From Enoplolaimus lenunculus (taxonomy: Eukaryota; Nematoda; Enoplea; Enoplida; Thoracostomopsidae), in contig JASANG010001167.1 of assembly GCA_030248215.1 (NCBI GenBank), forward strand, positions 67,501-131,500: 64,000 nucleotides of DNA, given 5' to 3'. The number at the start of each line of letters is the position of its first letter. The first letter of the stretch is position 1. A program made the position numbers and the translations under genes. Shown piece after piece: positions 35,903 to 47,975 of the stretch. Under the pieces are notes generated by a model. It searched no databases and had not been told where the DNA came from. It worked only from the letters and a program-made list of their open reading frames with translations.

Positions 35903-35985
35903 ACCCTGCCGTGATTCACCGTGGCTCAGTAGGAGCGCGCTGGACTATTACGAATCTGTCGGCCATGGGATCGAATCCACTTAAG
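35903..35985 (+). repeat. tRNA-like sequence, probable SINE head
   Basis: TGGCTCAGTAGG is a perfect A box (consensus TRGYNNARYNGG) and GCTC..GAGC can pair as a D stem. GGATCGAATCC 46 bp further on is a near-perfect B box. The anticodon and acceptor stems do not pair well, so this is not a functional tRNA. It could still be a Pol III promoter of a tRNA-derived SINE. Confidence 0.5.
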
Positions 35986-36179
35986 AACTTCCCTCATTTT
36001 CAGCAGCAAATACTCAGAACTAAAAACCGTCGTAATTTAAGCAACTTATCGCCAGTCAGTCTGGTTGCGAACCTGGTGCGCAAATGCGTTTATTTGCAAC
36101 TCAACGCTTTTATTGCGCGCTTGCGACCACAAAGCTCGCTTACTTGCCCACATAAATAAAATTTGAAACAGAATTCAGT

Positions 36180-36829
36180 TAAATACATAAAGCATTATGA
36201 ATATATTATATTTTTCTTTATATCAAACAATAAATCTTTAAAATTCTACACAGAAAAAACAATTCAAAAAATTAAAATCTACTTCAGAGATCGGCAAAAT
36301 AAGATAAAACAAACAAATGCAGGTGAGTTTTAAAAAGTTTATCTTTTTAACTCAAAAACGATATTTTTTGCTTTTTGTATGACAGTTTAAGATAAAATAA
36401 TAAAATAATCTTTTATCTTTTAAGAATTGTTTTATTCTTTTATCTTAAGAATTGTTTCATAACTCAAATGATGTATATAAAGGCTATATTAATTGTAAGG
36501 ACTAGCCTAAGTCTAAAGCCTGAGCTTAAACCTTTAAAGCCTAAGCCTAAATCTAAGTCTAACCGTAAGACTGTTTCTAAATTGTTTAGTCTCTCTGTCT
36601 CCCACAGGGCACGCTTTATAATCATCATGGAACCAAACGTTTGATACTTGTTAACTTTAAACAGCGAAATATTACTCCAGCATAATGATTGGAGTACTAA
36701 ATAAGGTTTAGGTTTATCGTTACAATGGTCAATGTTTCTGTGAGGGGCGTCCCGTTTTCCGCGGTGACAGCAACAGGCCAGCACTCCTGCCCATACATTT
36801 GCGCTGGGACGATGGGACAGCTTCTAGCC
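36180..36829. other. AT-rich stretch with a family D remnant
   Basis: No gene. 36495-36575 carries degenerate GCCTAA hexamers. 36340-36470 has repeated TTTTATCTT phrases. Confidence 0.45.
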
Positions 36830-38070
36830 TGGACGACTTTGAGCCTGAGTTTTCGCTGAGTCGCTCGGGACAGCTTCGAGCTTATTTTTTGGTGGGTCGG
36901 CCGGGACAGCCGGAACAGCTTCGAGCGCGAGTTCTCGTTAGGTCTGCCGGGACAGCCGGGACAGCTTCGACCGGGTGTTTTTGTGGGTTGGCCGGGACAG
37001 CCGGCACAGCTACGAGCATGTGTTTTCGCTGGGTGGGCCGGGTCAGCCGGGACAGCTTTGAGCCTATGTTTTTGCTGGATCGGGCGAGACCGACAGGACA
37101 GCTTCGAGCCTGTGTTTTTGCTGGGTCGGCTGGGACAGCCGGGACAGCTTTCAGCTTATGTTCTTGCTGGTCCGGTAGGGACAGATGGGACAGCGGTAGA
37201 CTGTAGGATTTTGCTGGGTTGGTTGGTACAGTCATGACAGCTTTGAGCCTATTTTGCTGGGGCGGGCGGAACAGCTGGAACAGCTTCGAGCGTGCGTTGT
37301 CGTTGGGTCGGTCGGGACACGGGGACAACTTCGAACCTATGCTTTTGCTGGGTCGGTCGCGACAGCCGAGACAACTTCGAACCAATGATTTTGCTGGGTT
37401 GGTCGGGACAGCCGGGACAGCTTCGATCGTGTGTTTTCGTTGGATCGGTCGGAACAGCCGGGACAGCTTCGAGCGTGTATTTTTGTTGGGTCGGCCGTGG
37501 CAGCCAGGACAGCTTTGAGCCTATGTTTTTGCTAGATCGGGCGGGACCGACAGGACAGCTTCGAGCTTGTGTTTTTGCTGGGTCGGCTGGGACAGCCGGG
37601 ACAGCTTTGAGTTTATGTTCTTGCTGGTCCGGTAGGGACAGATGGAACAGCTTAGACTAGGATTTTGCTGGGTTGGTTGGTACAGTCAGGACAGCTTCGA
37701 GCCTATTTTTGCTGGGGCGGGCGGGACAGCTGGAACAGCTTCGAGCGTGCGTTGTCATTGGGTCGGTCGGGACACGGGGACAACTTCGAACCTATGCTTT
37801 TGCTAGGTCGGTCGCGACAGCCGAGACAACTTCGAACCAATGATTTTGCTGGGTTGGTCGGGACAGCCGGGACAGCTTCGAGCCCATCTTTTTACTGGGT
37901 CGGGCGGGACAGCTTCGAGCGTGTGTTTTCGTTGGATCGGTCGGAACAGCCGGGACAACTTCGAACCTATGATTTTGCTGGTTTGGTCGGACAGCCGGGG
38001 CAGCTTCGAGCCTATGTTTTTGCTGGGTTGGGCGGGACAACAGGGACAACTTCGAACCTATGATTTGGTT
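36830..38070. repeat. 46-bp minisatellite array
   Basis: About 27 copies of a unit near 46 bp, around GGGACAGCCGGGACAGCTTC followed by GAGCCTATGTTTTTGCTGG. A block of about ten units from 37261 is repeated from 37716 (period near 455 bp). Long frames on both strands are repeat artefacts. Confidence 0.9.
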
Positions 38071-38659
38071 GGGGACAGCTTGCAATTCACACTTGCGTTA
38101 TGCAGTGTACCTGAACCTGTAAGCAGTGTAGAGATAATGAAATTTTTGTGATCCAGTCGTCGTCCGCTTCTTTCAGATATATTTTTTCAAAATATAAATA
38201 CAGTGATCTATCATTCCTGTTTGCAACGATGTAGCGAAGGTAAGCAGTAAGCAGTGGGCAAGTGGAGGTGAAGAAACCGGAGGCGGCACCGCAGTTTGTA
38301 AAACGTTAGTCAATAAAAAATATGTTAAATTGGTGCTATCATTTCATCCCAAATTTGTTTTGAAGCATCTACGCAAATTGCCTGAACCTCTGGCTAAATG
38401 TTTCCTGGAGCAGGAGCTGTAGGTCAATTTTCTGCAGAAGCCATAAGAACAAACGTAAACTGCTTTGTAATTTTTTCAGGCTGAGTAAATTTGTTATTTT
38501 TATGTGTTGACTTGTAATCAATTTAACCAACATTTACAAGATAAAATAGTATTTTTTGTGTTACCAAGAAAAATTAAATTTTGTTATATGAGCCGATACT
38601 AATAAAAAATTGATACTTCACTTTACAACCTGTACAAACGAATGACGAAAGATTTTGGT

Positions 38660-38848
38660 GTTTGGAGACCCAGCAAAAAACATAGACTTGAAGCTGTTCG
38701 ACCAACTCAGCGAAAACATAGGCTTCAAGCTGTTCCAGTTGTTTCTACCCACCCAGCAAAAACACAGGATCGAAGCTGTCCCGATCGACCAAATAAAAAT
38801 CATAGCTCGAAATCTGTCCTGGCTGTTCTGACCGACCCAGCTAAAGTA
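38660..38848. repeat. 46-bp minisatellite, inverted copies
   Basis: About four units in the orientation opposite to 36830-38070: CCCAGCAAAAA..CATAG..TTGAAGCTGTTCGACC. Similar inverted units recur at 39755-39860 on the other side of the core. Confidence 0.8.
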
Positions 38849-38884
38849 TAACGTCCAAGGCCGATGTACTGAAGAGGACCTTCC

Positions 38885-39165
38885 GAAAATCGGCGAATAT
38901 CACCCGGGAAATTGGGATTTTGAGATATTGTAATTACCCTGAAAATTAGGATTTGGGAAATTGCGATTTTGGGAAATTATGATATTATCCGGGAAAATAG
39001 GATTTTACCCTTTGCGCTCATTGTTTTGAGAAATTAAGATTTTGGGAAATTGGGATATTATAACCCGGGAAATTGGGATGTTGGGCGCAGCCTTTTCGCT
39101 CGGGATTTTGGGAAATTGGGATATGCATGGGAAATTGGGATTTTCGGAAATTCGGATATTATCCG
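38885..39165. repeat. GGGAAATTGGGATTTTGGG minisatellite, short array
   Basis: Degenerate copies of GGGAAATTGGGATTTTGGG with interspersed GATATTACCCGGG and GCGCAGCCTTTTCGCTCGGG. Matches the larger array at 52925. Confidence 0.85.
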
Positions 39166-39169
39166 TGCA

Positions 39170-39720
39170 AACGAGACTTTGGGAAAATAAAATTTTGGTA
39201 ACCTCTTTACTTCACGAGTCGGGTGATATTGTCCGTTTGTACTAATTTGACACATATTAACCGTAATTTTGTTTTACGTTGCTCGTGTAATTTAAATGAT
39301 ATATTGAGTTTTTCCGTTGAAATTTAGGCTACCCTCCGGAAACAAAATCCTGACGACGCCCCTGGTCGTAATGCACCATTTGTGGTATTATCATTTTTAA
39401 GGTTTAGCTGTTTGAAAATGTTACGGTTTCAACATATACGTTTTGCCTAGTGTTTGGAGGGGTTGGAGCGGCACAACACTTTGAGTACACAATAAAAGAC
39501 AACTTCCCGAGATAAAACATTTCATCCTCTACATAGACAACGTTTTAAATTACATCCCCAGGGGGCTGCCGCCCCCCAATCCCCCCGTACTAAGCGGTTC
39601 TCACACTTAAGGTGCAAAGACAAACTAAAAAAATTTTGCTCAAACAGTGAATTGCTTTGTGTGGGGGTTTGGGGGTTGACAGCCCCTTGAAAACGCAATA
39701 AAAGTAAACGTTTTTGTGTC
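39170..39720. mobile_element. Conserved core, copy 1, with GC hairpin
   Basis: Colinear with 53805-54390. Shared blocks include GGGTCGGGTGA-like sequence, CGTTTGTACTA, TTTAAATGATAT, TTCCCGAGATAAAAC and TTTTGCTCAAACA. The hairpin GGGGGCTGCCGCCCCCC is at about 39560. No protein-coding potential. Confidence 0.75.
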
Positions 39721-39754
39721 AGTGTTCTATATATGGGCTGTGTCCACGTTGTCC

Positions 39755-39860
39755 CTGCTGTCCCAACCGACCCAGGAAAAGCATAGGTGTCCTGCTGTCC
39801 CGACCGACCCAGCAAAAATACTGGGCTCGAAGCTGTCCCGACCAACCCAGCAAAACATTT
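39755..39860. repeat. 46-bp minisatellite, inverted copies after the core
   Basis: Units such as CTGTCCCGACCGACCCAGC and AAAAATACTGGGCTCGAAGC, in the same orientation as 38660-38848, so the core is bracketed by the same satellite. Confidence 0.8.
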
Positions 39861-40024
39861 CACTCCGGTATATTGCTGTTCCGTGGCTAAATGGGACGCC
39901 CGTGGGCCAGTTTGAGGATATAAATCGCTGAGATTTCGTAAAAAATAAACGTATAACCAAAATATTTAACAACACCATACAAATATTTACAATAAATTAG
40001 GAAATTGAAAATAAATTTAACTAC

Positions 40025-40110
40025 ATAATTTCGCGTCACCTCCGGCTGCGGCCAATTTTGTTGACCTCAGGCTCAGACTCCGGTATTTTTGACGTCCGGT
40101 TGCACCCTGC
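40025..40110. repeat. Family A right-end fragment
   Basis: GACGTCCGGTTGCACCCTG is the right terminus of family A. The upstream CTCCGGCTGCGG..CTCCGG is a diverged subterminal array. No left end nearby. Confidence 0.5.
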
Positions 40111-41172
40111 TGTATGTACCATGCAAAGGTGGAGAAACAACAGTTTGTCTTCCCTGCTAAACATATTGTTAATACCAGGAATAAATTGTTTCATAACTAT
40201 TCGGACCGGGAAGCATGGTATATTTAAATTTTACTCGGAATATAACCTATTCTTCCAGTAGTATATTTATGTTCTTTGGACAAAACAAAATTTAAATGCC
40301 GTCCAATTTTGTGCAAATACTGACTACGGAATAGGGAACTAACTAAAAAGGCCCGAAATGTTTCAGCCATAGCTGCAAATTGCGCAAAATACTAGTGCTT
40401 TATTGTATGTAGTTCCGCAGAAATACGTTCCGCCCCTGATCTTTACATGGGCCCCTCAAACTTGTGCCAAAGGTTAAAACAAAACGGAAACAAATAAGTT
40501 TTGCTAAACTATGGAAAATTCAACTTCCGAAATTGCCGGAGCTTCCGTTAGAAACTTATACCGAAGCCGGAACCAGAGGCAAGCCTCCGGTTGTGCCTTA
40601 TGGTACATAGCGAAAACTGTTTCGAGGTTCGAAATGTGAGAACCACAGGTGCTAAACGGGACATCGGTAAGGTTTAGGTTTAAGGTCGTAATAAAGAACA
40701 TATACAGCAAACATATTAACATAACCCAGTAGATCTTAAGCGTGGAAATTTTAAATCAGAGTTCACTTTAAATATATATTAATTAAAAATAAATATGTAC
40801 GACGTTTAGCCAGAATGTAAAGTTTTACGCTAATTAAGTTTGAAACTAAAGCAAAGTAGCTACAACTCTAAGATACACTAGATGGCACGTGACTCCGAAA
40901 AAATCCCAAATTTCTGTTTGGTGAACTCAATTAATAATTAACACTGAAAAAAACTAAAATTTTGGATGGGTTTTTAAAACCCTATCCCTAAGGACAACTT
41001 CGTATGTGTTAAGCGTTTACTTAGCCAATTTACCGTTTCTGAAAGCGTACTTAACCGTTTCTGAAAACGTATTTAAGTAAACACTTAAATCCACTGAGCA
41101 AATTTTTATGTCTCACTAGTGCAGGCGTTTTAACTTTGTCTATCTATCTGAGATTGTAGGTTGATCGTGCCC

Positions 41173-41764
41173 CTTAACCCTTACTCACATGAATAATTTC
41201 TATTTTCACTGAGACCTACTTTTATGCTAGGATTCGAACTCCAGTGACTGGAGTGGGAGGCGTATACCATCACCACTCAGCCATAGGAGCTCGACGCTCG
41301 AGCCCGAGGGGGCTCTCACGTCTTGTGTTGATTTAGTACTATGTATACGTGTTGCAATTGTTAAACACGATGCGATATATACTATTTAACGTATATACAC
41401 TGCACTGAGTTGCCTATAGGCAACTCAATGTGAGAAGGGGTTACAGATAGTAAACCGAAAATTTTTCGCTTAACCCTTTCTCACATGAATATTTTCTATT
41501 TTCCCTGAGACCTACTTGTAGGCTAGGATTCGAACTCCAGTGACTGGAGTGGGAGCGTATACCATTACCACTCAGCTATTGGAGCTTGACGCTCGAGTCC
41601 GAGGGGGCTCTCACGTCTTGTGGAGATTTAGTACTATGTATACGTGTTGCAATTCTTAAACACGGTGCGATATATACTACTTAACGTATATACACTGCGC
41701 TGAGTTGCCTACATGCAATTTAATGTAAGAAGGGGTTATAGATAGTAAACTGAAAATTTTTTCG
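41173..41764 (-). repeat. Tandem pair of 296-bp tRNA-containing units (SINE-like)
   Basis: CTTAACCCTT recurs at 41173, 41469 and 41765, an exact 296-bp period, and the two units are very similar throughout. Read on the minus strand, each has a tRNA-like segment (41226-41290 and 41522-41585). This has A box TGGCTGAGTGG, or TAGCTGAGTGG in unit 2, and B box AGTTCGAATCC, preceded by GCTCCTA or GCTCCAA. Neither segment folds fully as a tRNA. The rest of the unit contains CCCCCTCGG, AATTGCAACACGTATAC and TAACCCCTTCT. Likely a tRNA-derived SINE that has become tandem. Confidence 0.65.
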
Positions 41765-41974
41765 CTTAACCCTTTTCTTGAATCCTACATGTTTTCTCTC
41801 AGCCAAACAGTTTCACCAAAACTAGAGTAGTTCGTGCTTTAATGACAGTAATTAAAAAATTTTCCATTGTAGACATTAAATTGAAAAATTTTCAACTTAA
41901 CAGTTAGAAAACACGACCATATTGTTTTGGGCCCATGTAAAATATCAGGATTGGAACGTTCTTCTGTGGGATTG

Positions 41975-42080
41975 CAATCGAGTAAGTTTGAGCTTTGGAC
42001 TAATTTTGTTTAGGTTTAGGCTTAGGTATATATAAACTCAAGCCTCCATCTTAGGAATATGCTTATAATACTGCTATGTC
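41975..42080. repeat. Family D remnant
   Basis: Contains GTTTAGGTTTAGGCTTAGG and AGGAATATGCTTATAATACTG, the D hexamer body and its fixed flank. Termini eroded. Confidence 0.6.
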
Positions 42081-43000
42081 AGTGTTGTGCGCCTATATTG
42101 GCCCAATGAGCAGTGAACGCTAGATAAAAAAGTTAATGCCATACTCTGCAGTTCAAAATTTCAACCAATTAAATTTCAGCTAAATTGCAACAATAATGCA
42201 CGATATTTGCTTATTAAAACAAATACCATGGTTATGGCGTACAAAACATTAAAGCAGCTGTATATTTGAGTTTCAAAACTTCTGGAGAGATAAGAATACC
42301 CAATAGGCCCTTTAACTCTAGCTTTCAAATTAACCTACCGCTTTCATCAAACATCATTTTCACTGTATGTTTGCTGCCATTTTCCCGAAAATTTTAATAC
42401 CCAATGAAATCCTGCAAATGCTTATGAGCATTGAATCTTTTAAACAAACCCCTGTCACATTCTTGTTTGAGTTAAAACACGCCGTCAGGCCAGAGCCCAA
42501 GTTACACTTTAGAAAACGGGACGAAAAAAATAATCAGAGTCGCACCCACGTTTTTCTTCGAAACTATTTCCCCACCGCAAATTTTGTTTTGAAAATGTTT
42601 TAACTTTTTTTTCAATTCCACAAGAACAGACATACTCTAAAAATAGTTTTAGGGGTCGTGTGAATTTAAGCGCAGCTTCTCCCCCCAAAAAAAGCCCAAA
42701 AGAGAACGATATGGGCTGCTGGAGTATTTGACTTTTAAGTTTACAAAAAATATAAAAAAATAAAATATAATTTAGAGCACGCATTGACAAATGACAACCA
42801 TTACTAATTTTAGGAACATAATCGCAAAATGTCTTCTTCTTAAAACGAGGGCCTTAAGGTTCTCTAAAATATTTACCATTCTACCATTCCTGATTAATTA
42901 TACATTAACCTTTAAATATTATCTTAAAAATTCATTGTTATCGACTTGAGAATTAACCTAGGTTAAAAAATTTTAGGCTAGCCATACCGGAAATGGCCAA
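42080..43000. other. Intergenic, no supported gene
   Basis: AT-rich. Short frames near 42370-42600 have no recognisable domain. Confidence 0.45.
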
Positions 43001-43004
43001 CGTA

Positions 43005-43153
43005 TAGAAGATGATGGCTTGTACCAGTAGTATAATTATATTCAGAAGTCTAAGCTTAAACTTAAACAATAAAATTAGTCCAACGCTTAAAAGCTTGCTC
43101 TATTGCAGTCCGGCGGAAAAACGTTCCGTCGCTGAACTATACAAGGGCCCTGG
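43005..43153. mobile_element. Family D element, hexamers mostly lost
   Basis: Left CTTGTACCAGTAGTATAATT. Right TTGCAGTCCGGCGGAAAAAC, then GTTCCGTCGCTGAACTATAC, the conserved non-hexamer terminus. The body keeps only a few CTTAAAC units. Confidence 0.6.
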
Positions 43154-43529
43154 AATTCATTTAAACAATCTCTCGGAATGAAATCCTGGCAACGCTACTG
43201 AGAGTCCTATGTTTAATGGTTAATGATGTGAATTAATTTCCGAACGAATTTGCGGACCAAAAATATTCGTTCTAAATTTCTATTTACGCTGTTGTGCATT
43301 TTCTCAGCCCATACAAAGACCGTGGGCAGGCGCCACTGTGGTTACGCAAACAACAATCTTGAAACCGTATACCCAGTTGCGGATTGAGAAATTTCTGAAA
43401 AAGGGCGTACGTGCGTTGTAATAGTGAATAAAGTTCGCACGCGCAGCGATCAAGAAGCCAAACGCTATTTTAGCACTAAATCTACAGCACAAAATTTCGG
43501 CTTTGTTCCATGTTGAAACGGCCTGGACT

Positions 43530-43800
43530 TGGCTAAGCCCTGTTTACATCCATCGGTGTATACGCCAAAATATGGCTTATGACGTAAAAACAAACATCGA
43601 AAACCTGGGTTTTGCCGTTTCGCCGCCTCCGTTGTCTCGCGGTTTTGATCTGCAGAAACGCTAAAAGCCGAACGTTCGATTTGCTTATCAAATTCACACG
43701 GGGCCAAGAACCACGTGAAGTGGTCAGTGGCGTAAACAACGCCGGTGGATAAACGCATACATGCTTCCGAAATATGTGTGGAGAACGAGAAAAAGACACT
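43530..43800 (-). pseudogene. Weak candidate coding stretch of unknown product
   Basis: A minus-strand frame reads MRLSTGVVYATDHFTWFLAP, then CEFDKQIERSAFSVSADQ and FRCLFLRHKPYFGVYTDG. Codon choice is protein-like and the frame stays open upstream of the ATG for about 50 bp. A second overlapping frame is also open, and the 3' part runs into family C repeat sequence (GCTATTTTAGCACTAAATCTA). No domain identified. Confidence 0.2.
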
Positions 43801-43869
43801 TTTAGACGATTTGAAATATTTCGACTTTAGAGGGTATAAATTTCAAAGATTAACCCCGTTTTCCAAACT

Positions 43870-44060
43870 TTAAGGCCCAGACAAGCACGCAGCCAGATCG
43901 CGGCAGCCGGCTAACCTTTTTAAGGGGTCTAACTATTTTTCAGGAGGGGCATGCAAGTGTTTTTGATGACATACAAGGAAGATTGAAAATCTTCTATAAT
44001 GCGGAAAAAAATTTTTTGCGAGGGGATGAGCCCTGTGACCGCATCTGGCTATGGGCTCAG
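43870..44060. mobile_element. Family B hAT-like element, diverged
   Basis: CAGCCGGCTAACCTTTTTAAGG, GAGGGGCATGCAAGTGTTTT and ATCTGGCTATGGGCTC match B landmarks. The left end is duplicated or eroded. Confidence 0.45.
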
Positions 44061-44661
44061 CCCGTTTTCAAATATTTACTCCTTCTAGCATGTTCAGCTT
44101 ACTGCGGGACTGCACTTGGTGCCTATTTTATATTGGCCCAAATTTTGAGAGGGCAAATACCACCTTTATATGCTATCCTATCGTGCGAAGGCAATCGCGT
44201 AAGAAACTACAACCATTTCAGCGAACGAACGCGCGCGTCAAAAGCCAACGCCATAGCTAACAATACCGTAAGATGGTGATATAATAAGCAAAAAAACATT
44301 CGAATGAAAAGTCGAAATTATGTTTTTTGCCGAACATGGCGTTTTGTCACTGCGACGAATCGCAATTGTGGGGTGAACTGATGCGAGTGCACAGATTTTT
44401 GCCCGAAAACAGTGGTCACAACCAAAATTTTGTGGCAGGATGTAATCTAAAATTTTCTCACTCGCGAGCTTTTTTCGCGATTATATATTGCGCGCTGCCG
44501 TCAGAAAGCGAAGGATCCGACGTAGCGTGAACTTGGCGAAGACATACCCTACTATATTTTGTTCAGACAACGTTTTTTTAAATAGGACAGTTTGAGTTTA
44601 ACACATCTATATCATCCGGTTATAAAGTATCATTTCTGGGGAACATCAGCTGACTGAACCG

Positions 44662-44827
44662 CAGATGTTCCCATTTGTGTGCAGCATCTTTCACCAGTTG
44701 GCAGAAGGTTTTATAACCTTTGTCTAATTGAGTCACAAGTTTCTCAACAGTATCCCCAATCGGAGTTTGCTTGTTTGAAAACCTATCACTAACTGGTAAT
44801 ATGATGCAATATCGGTTCAGAATACGG
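44662..44827. mobile_element. Family F TIR element, diverged
   Basis: Left CAGATGTTCCCATTTGTGTG; right GGTTCAGAATACGGTTG; internal GTTTGAAAACCTATCACTAA. Confidence 0.55.
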
Positions 44828-44836
44828 TTGTGAACA

Positions 44837-45010
44837 CAGTGATGGATCCAAAATTTTTGATGCGTGACCGGGCGATAAAAGTTTCTGAGGTGGAAAAAAT
44901 GTAAGGTAAAGACCTTACTATTTGATCACAAAAAATTCCTGACAGTAAGCCTACACCACCACCACCCCCCGCCCCCTCTCAATCCATTACTGTTTGTGTG
45001 CCCCTCCAGA
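44837..45010. mobile_element. Family C hAT-like element
   Basis: Starts CAGTGATGGATCCAAAATTT. The internal AAAAAATGTAAGGTAAAGACC and GATCACAAAAAATTCC are family blocks. Confidence 0.6.
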
Positions 45011-45394
45011 CGAATATCCTGCCTACGTCCATGTTTAAAACATGCATGCAATTTTGTCACATCAAAAATATTTTAAAGGGAGCTGAGAACTCAAATATAA
45101 TATAATCGACAATTTTCTGTTAATTTTAACGATTATTTTAGGCGATATTCAAAAATGTTCCAATTTGGCCTGACGACCACCAGAATCCTATAATCCAGGT
45201 TCGGTTGAATGAAAAATTAGAGAGCAATGTTTAATTTACATTTGCATTTCCTCCTGGGTTTAGAGCAACGCAACGATTATGGACCTAGAAAGTATATAAT
45301 ATACTTGTGGTCTATTTCAAAAGACTATGTAATACCTAGCCAGCAGTACAACTATTTGACCACCATAATGTTTGTTTCAAAACCAAGGGTATAA

Positions 45395-45505
45395 ACATAT
45401 ATACATATATGAAAATGTGTATATGTATGTACATGTATAAATCTGTACATATACATATATACATATATGTATAAATAAATATATATATACATATATATTT
45501 ATTTC
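45395..45505. repeat. ATATAC simple sequence
   Basis: Alternating ATACATATATGT-type runs with partial self-complementarity. Confidence 0.8.
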
Positions 45506-46224
45506 AGTAGCACTCGGGACCATGTAGTCAAGAATAATAAGTATAGGGATATAACCCTAAAAATAATAGAAGGAACAATAAAAATAGCCGCTTTATGTTT
45601 CGAATTAAAGGAATGGACAAAAATTTTCTCGGTCGCTGCGTTTCACTTGCAAATTTTATTGTCATTGGATGTGAAGTTGTACCGTTCCGAAGTGAAATCT
45701 TGGCTATAGTCCTGTTGGTAGGTTCTATATAAGAACACTAAACTACAATATCTAGCTCTTTTACACGGTTGCTAGGCTTGTAACCAGCCGAGTGAGCCGG
45801 TCTGTAAATGCTGGTTTTGTGGAATCAGGTGCGTCGCCGCAGGGAGAGCGGCAGGCGAGGGTATTGTAGGTTGAAGAAACTATACGCCAAGCGGGGTAAT
45901 TTCAGTTATAATTTTCTTCTGATGCCAGAACTATGTTGGGCCGAAAATTGTGGGGGTCCCATTTGATTTTTTCGGTTCTTGGTTTAACATTTAAGGCTCG
46001 GTGGACTACGGTGCCGCTTATTGTTTTGGTGAGATAAGTATATTGTGTTCTTTTAGTTGGTGTGTGTCTACTGGGGGTGGTGCATATAAATAAACAAAGT
46101 GAAATAAACTCACAACAAGTTAATAGACAGAAACAAGAAACAAAAAGAAGGAATAGGAGAGGACGAAAAATAGTGAAACAAAAAATATAGAGAATATAAA
46201 TGTGAAAAGAAAAGAAACAAAAAA

Positions 46225-46336
46225 CAAAATGGAAGAGAGAATGAGAAAAACAGAATGACGGAAAGGAAAGAAAGAAAGAAAAAAAGAAAGAAAAGAAAGA
46301 AAAGAAGGAAAGAATGAAAGAAGGAAAGAAAGAACA

Positions 46337-46380
<44 letters not shown>

Positions 46381-46515
46381 CGGAAGGGAAAAATAAACAA
46401 ACAAAGAAAGAAAGAAAGAAAACAGAAAGACGGAAAGGAAAAAAAAGAAACAAAGAAGGAAAGAAAGAAAGAAAGAAATGAACCGAAAAGAAAAAGAAAG
46501 AAAGAAAGAAAAACG
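46225..46515 (+). repeat. GAAA tetranucleotide microsatellite
   Basis: About 290 bp of GAAA with GGAA, CAAA and GACG variants. The minus strand reads as long Phe/Leu/Ser frames that mimic membrane proteins. Confidence 0.95.
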
Positions 46516-46777
46516 ACAAAACAATAAAGCAACAAATTTACCACATCTAGGAAGGAAAAAATTCGAAGAAAAGTCATGATTCTTGCGTTATGTCCAACTT
46601 TTTTAATAATGAGCAACTTGTAATTGCTGGGTTTTACACATATATTTAATAGATAATTTTTCTGAGTCAAATGCATTATCTATTAACTTGCCGTACGCTA
46701 CAACTTATCGCTCACTTTGAGATCGTGTATCACGTTGCTGGTTGTTGCTACATGCTTCCATATTAATACTTTTAGGC

Positions 46778-46900
46778 AACGGCGGATCCAGAAATTATTG
46801 ACGACGGTGGGGCTGTCTGGCAAAAGTTATGAAACGCAATTTTTCCTGTATGCTATTGCTGTATATGTCAATTTTCTGACGAGGAAAAATTGTATTGGGG
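46778..46900. mobile_element. Family C hAT-like element, partial
   Basis: ACGGCGGATCCAGAAATTATT, poly-G tract, CTGGCAAAAGTTATG, then CAATTTTCTGACGAGG. The right end is unclear; family B-like GCATGCAAG..GGCTACAAGC follows. Confidence 0.5.
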
Positions 46901-47975
46901 AACCGATCTCGGGCTCTAATCCGTTCGCTTGGCAACGCCGAATCGGAAAAGCTCCAACCGGAAAAAATGTTGTTTTTTATTATATTTTTATGGATAAAGC
47001 GAAACTACCCAGCCAAGGCATGCAAGTTTTCTCCTAAGATGTGGTCTCCCTCTGGCTACAAGCTTCCTGTGAACACATATGTACATGTGTGCCAAACGCA
47101 TCGTAAAGACACACATGTATCTGTTAGGTGCATAAATGCGTACGTCCGTAGCCAGAGGGACCCAGGGGGCGTTCCAATTCCTCGGAAAAATTCGGTGCTC
47201 CCTGGAAAAGTGAATATCCTAATGAAATATCCGCGTATTCTGTTTAAAAAAGGTTTTTCTATCCGCTGGCATTTAGAGCTGGCTATGGGTCTGCATATGT
47301 GCTGTACCAAATATATGAATGTATGCATATATGTATGTGTGTGATTTGTGACCACGGATGCGCATTAATAATAAACCGTCAAACGATTACGTGCAACGAA
47401 AAGTTATATATTTTAGATTTTTGGACTGAAAACTTTATACGCACTGAAACACTTTGGCCAGTTTTGGGTTGTGTATTTCGTCGTACGCTGTAAACCTAAA
47501 TTTTCGTTGTTCTCCAAACTGTGTCGGGTTAATCGCCAGTTGGTGTACTTAGAACAGGTAACCGAATGCAAACTGATTTTGATTGGCTGTTAAAATACAG
47601 GTGTTTACATGACTTTGAATGAGTAAGCTTATCATTTTTATTAAGATTAAGTACTAAAATTGTGTTTGACTTGTCGCCTCGTTTTGTTCGCGAAATTTCT
47701 TCGTTAATATTGTATTGTCGGAAATTTCAAGATCATCTAACAATCATATCTGTTACTTCAAATTGGGACGTTTCGCAGTTTCCAATATTGTTGTATAGTG
47801 ATGGCAGACAAAACAACTACTGGAAAGCAAACTTGATCAGATTGGATGATGCGAGAAAATTAAACGAGTGTTTTCGTTTTTCGTTTGGGACAAGCCACTC
47901 GCCAACTCAAAGAAGTATTTAATTCACGTTTCTACCAGACGTTGACTGCACCATTTCCTTTGCCGTTACAGACCT

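Noticed and set aside
36799-38151. Frames of 100-170 codons with WVGRDSRDSFEP-type repeats
   Set aside because: 46-bp minisatellite; open on both strands and not unique.
41226-41290. Functional tRNA gene
   Set aside because: A and B boxes are present but the acceptor and anticodon stems do not pair; repeated within a 296-bp unit.
45902-46676. Phe/Leu/Ser-rich frames resembling a membrane protein
   Set aside because: Generated by the GAAA microsatellite read on the minus strand.
47662-47922. An 86-codon plus-strand frame
   Set aside because: No start context, domain or splice support; composition is only mildly protein-like.
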